7,885 nt of DNA from an uncultured Porphyromonas sp. Lineage in GTDB: Bacteria; Bacteroidota; Bacteroidia; Bacteroidales; Porphyromonadaceae. A program made the translations under genes and the position numbers. Of the stretch, positions 7,474-7,885 are shown piece by piece. The number at the start of each line of letters is the position of its first letter. The first letter of the stretch is position 1. The notes under the pieces were generated by a model. It saw nothing but the letters and a program-made list of their open reading frames with translations, was not told the origin of the DNA and did not search any database. The stretch covers positions 1 to 7,885 of the forward strand of contig URDQ01000074.1 in the NCBI GenBank assembly GCA_900546675.1, in the 5' to 3' direction.

Positions 7474-7839
7474 TTAGAGACCTAGTACTATATCATAGGT
7501 ATGTACATTCCAAGGAACGACATTGACCTCTACAGCCATATAGGTTTCCTCAGGAGTATTCTTGTCTCCAGGTACGTAAGGTGGCGTATTGGGATCATCC
7601 TTTGGCTTAGGATCAGGGTTTTTCTGAGGATTTTCAGGATCATCAGGATCCTCTGGGTAGAGCGGGTTCCAGTTGAGACCGAGAGACTTAAAGCCTGTGA
7701 CGCTGATATGGTAGATGTTGTTGCGATATGCAGGAGCATCTAGCGTCTTATAGACGTCATCGGGATTGACAAAGACATGATAGAGTACCTTGCCCGCCTT
7801 ATACTCGGTGTACTTCTGCTCGGGGACGACCCTGTATAT
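7474..7839 (-). pseudogene. 3' fragment of an Mfa1-like major fimbrial subunit gene
   Basis: This open frame of 121 residues plus stop has no usable start codon; its only Met is residue 101. Recognisable parts are KAGKVLYHVFVNPDD (15-29), YRNNIYHISVTGFKSLGLNW (38-57), a Pro/Asp-rich linker (58-98) and the end TYMAVEVNVVPWNVHTYDIV (99-118). I recognise this as the C-terminal end of Mfa1-type fimbrillins, the shaft subunit of short fimbriae. A full Mfa1 is several hundred residues, so most of the gene is missing. The frame is closed by TGA at 7840-7842 and fimbrillin similarity stops near 7833. The cause could be insertion of an element, inversion or other recombination, a silent 3' cassette, or an assembly junction at a repeat. 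The spacing and order relative to the anchor gene fit an mfa-type operon. The protein type is clear; whether it is a true pseudogene or an assembly artefact is not. Confidence 0.75.
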
Positions 7840-7842
7840 TCA

Positions 7843-7885
7843 ATTAGTAAATGCAACTCATACCTACAAAAAATGGATCGCACCC
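7843..7885. other. Foreign tail beyond the fimbrillin breakpoint
   Basis: These 43 bases are A+T-rich and do not continue the fimbrillin reading frame; two of the three minus-strand frames contain stops and the third does not yield fimbrillin-like residues. On the plus strand an ATG at 7851 opens 11 codons to the edge, too few to judge. The stretch could be the end of an insertion sequence or another copy-rich element, but no terminal inverted repeat can be tested in this window. Confidence 0.4.

Noticed and set aside
7851..7885. Start of a transposase gene on the plus strand
   Set aside because: Only 11 codons are present before the window ends, with no family similarity that I can recognise.

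Overview
The window looks like part of a Bacteroidota chromosome, most likely Porphyromonas or a close relative. The inference rests on a fimbrial gene set of the Mfa (minor fimbriae) type, a very large exported protein ending in what looks like a type IX secretion sorting domain, short lipobox signal peptides, and a base composition near 50% G+C in most of the genes. I cannot name the species.

All supported genes lie on the minus strand, so the transcript reads from high to low coordinates. It begins with the 3' part of an Mfa1-like major fimbrillin gene (7474-7839). Its reading frame is closed by an in-frame TGA at 7840-7842, only about 43 bases from the window edge. A 317-base spacer (7157-7473) follows, filled with hairpin-bearing repeats and a run of nine G. 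Then come an Mfa2/FimB-like anchor lipoprotein (6197-7156), a second fimbrillin-fold lipoprotein of accessory or tip type (4923-6170), and a 1537-residue surface protein (256-4869). Gaps between the last three genes are 26 and 53 bases, consistent with one operon. A strong hairpin at 190-226 follows the last gene. The left end (45-150) carries the same repeat family as the spacer.

By analogy with the mfa1-mfa2-mfa3-mfa4-mfa5 cluster of P. gingivalis, the likely division of labour is as follows. The Mfa1-like protein forms the shaft and the Mfa2-like lipoprotein anchors it. The second lipoprotein sits in the accessory or tip complex. The giant protein occupies the place of Mfa5 and may be a tip adhesin or a separate surface adhesin. 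It has a different visible layout from Mfa5: a SprB-like repeat near the N-terminus, an Ig-like domain in the middle, a beta-rich C-terminal half, and no recognisable von Willebrand A metal site.

The points most worth a second look are the break in the Mfa1-like gene, the repeat family bracketing the three-gene block, the G9 tract upstream of the anchor gene, and the composition shift within the giant gene.
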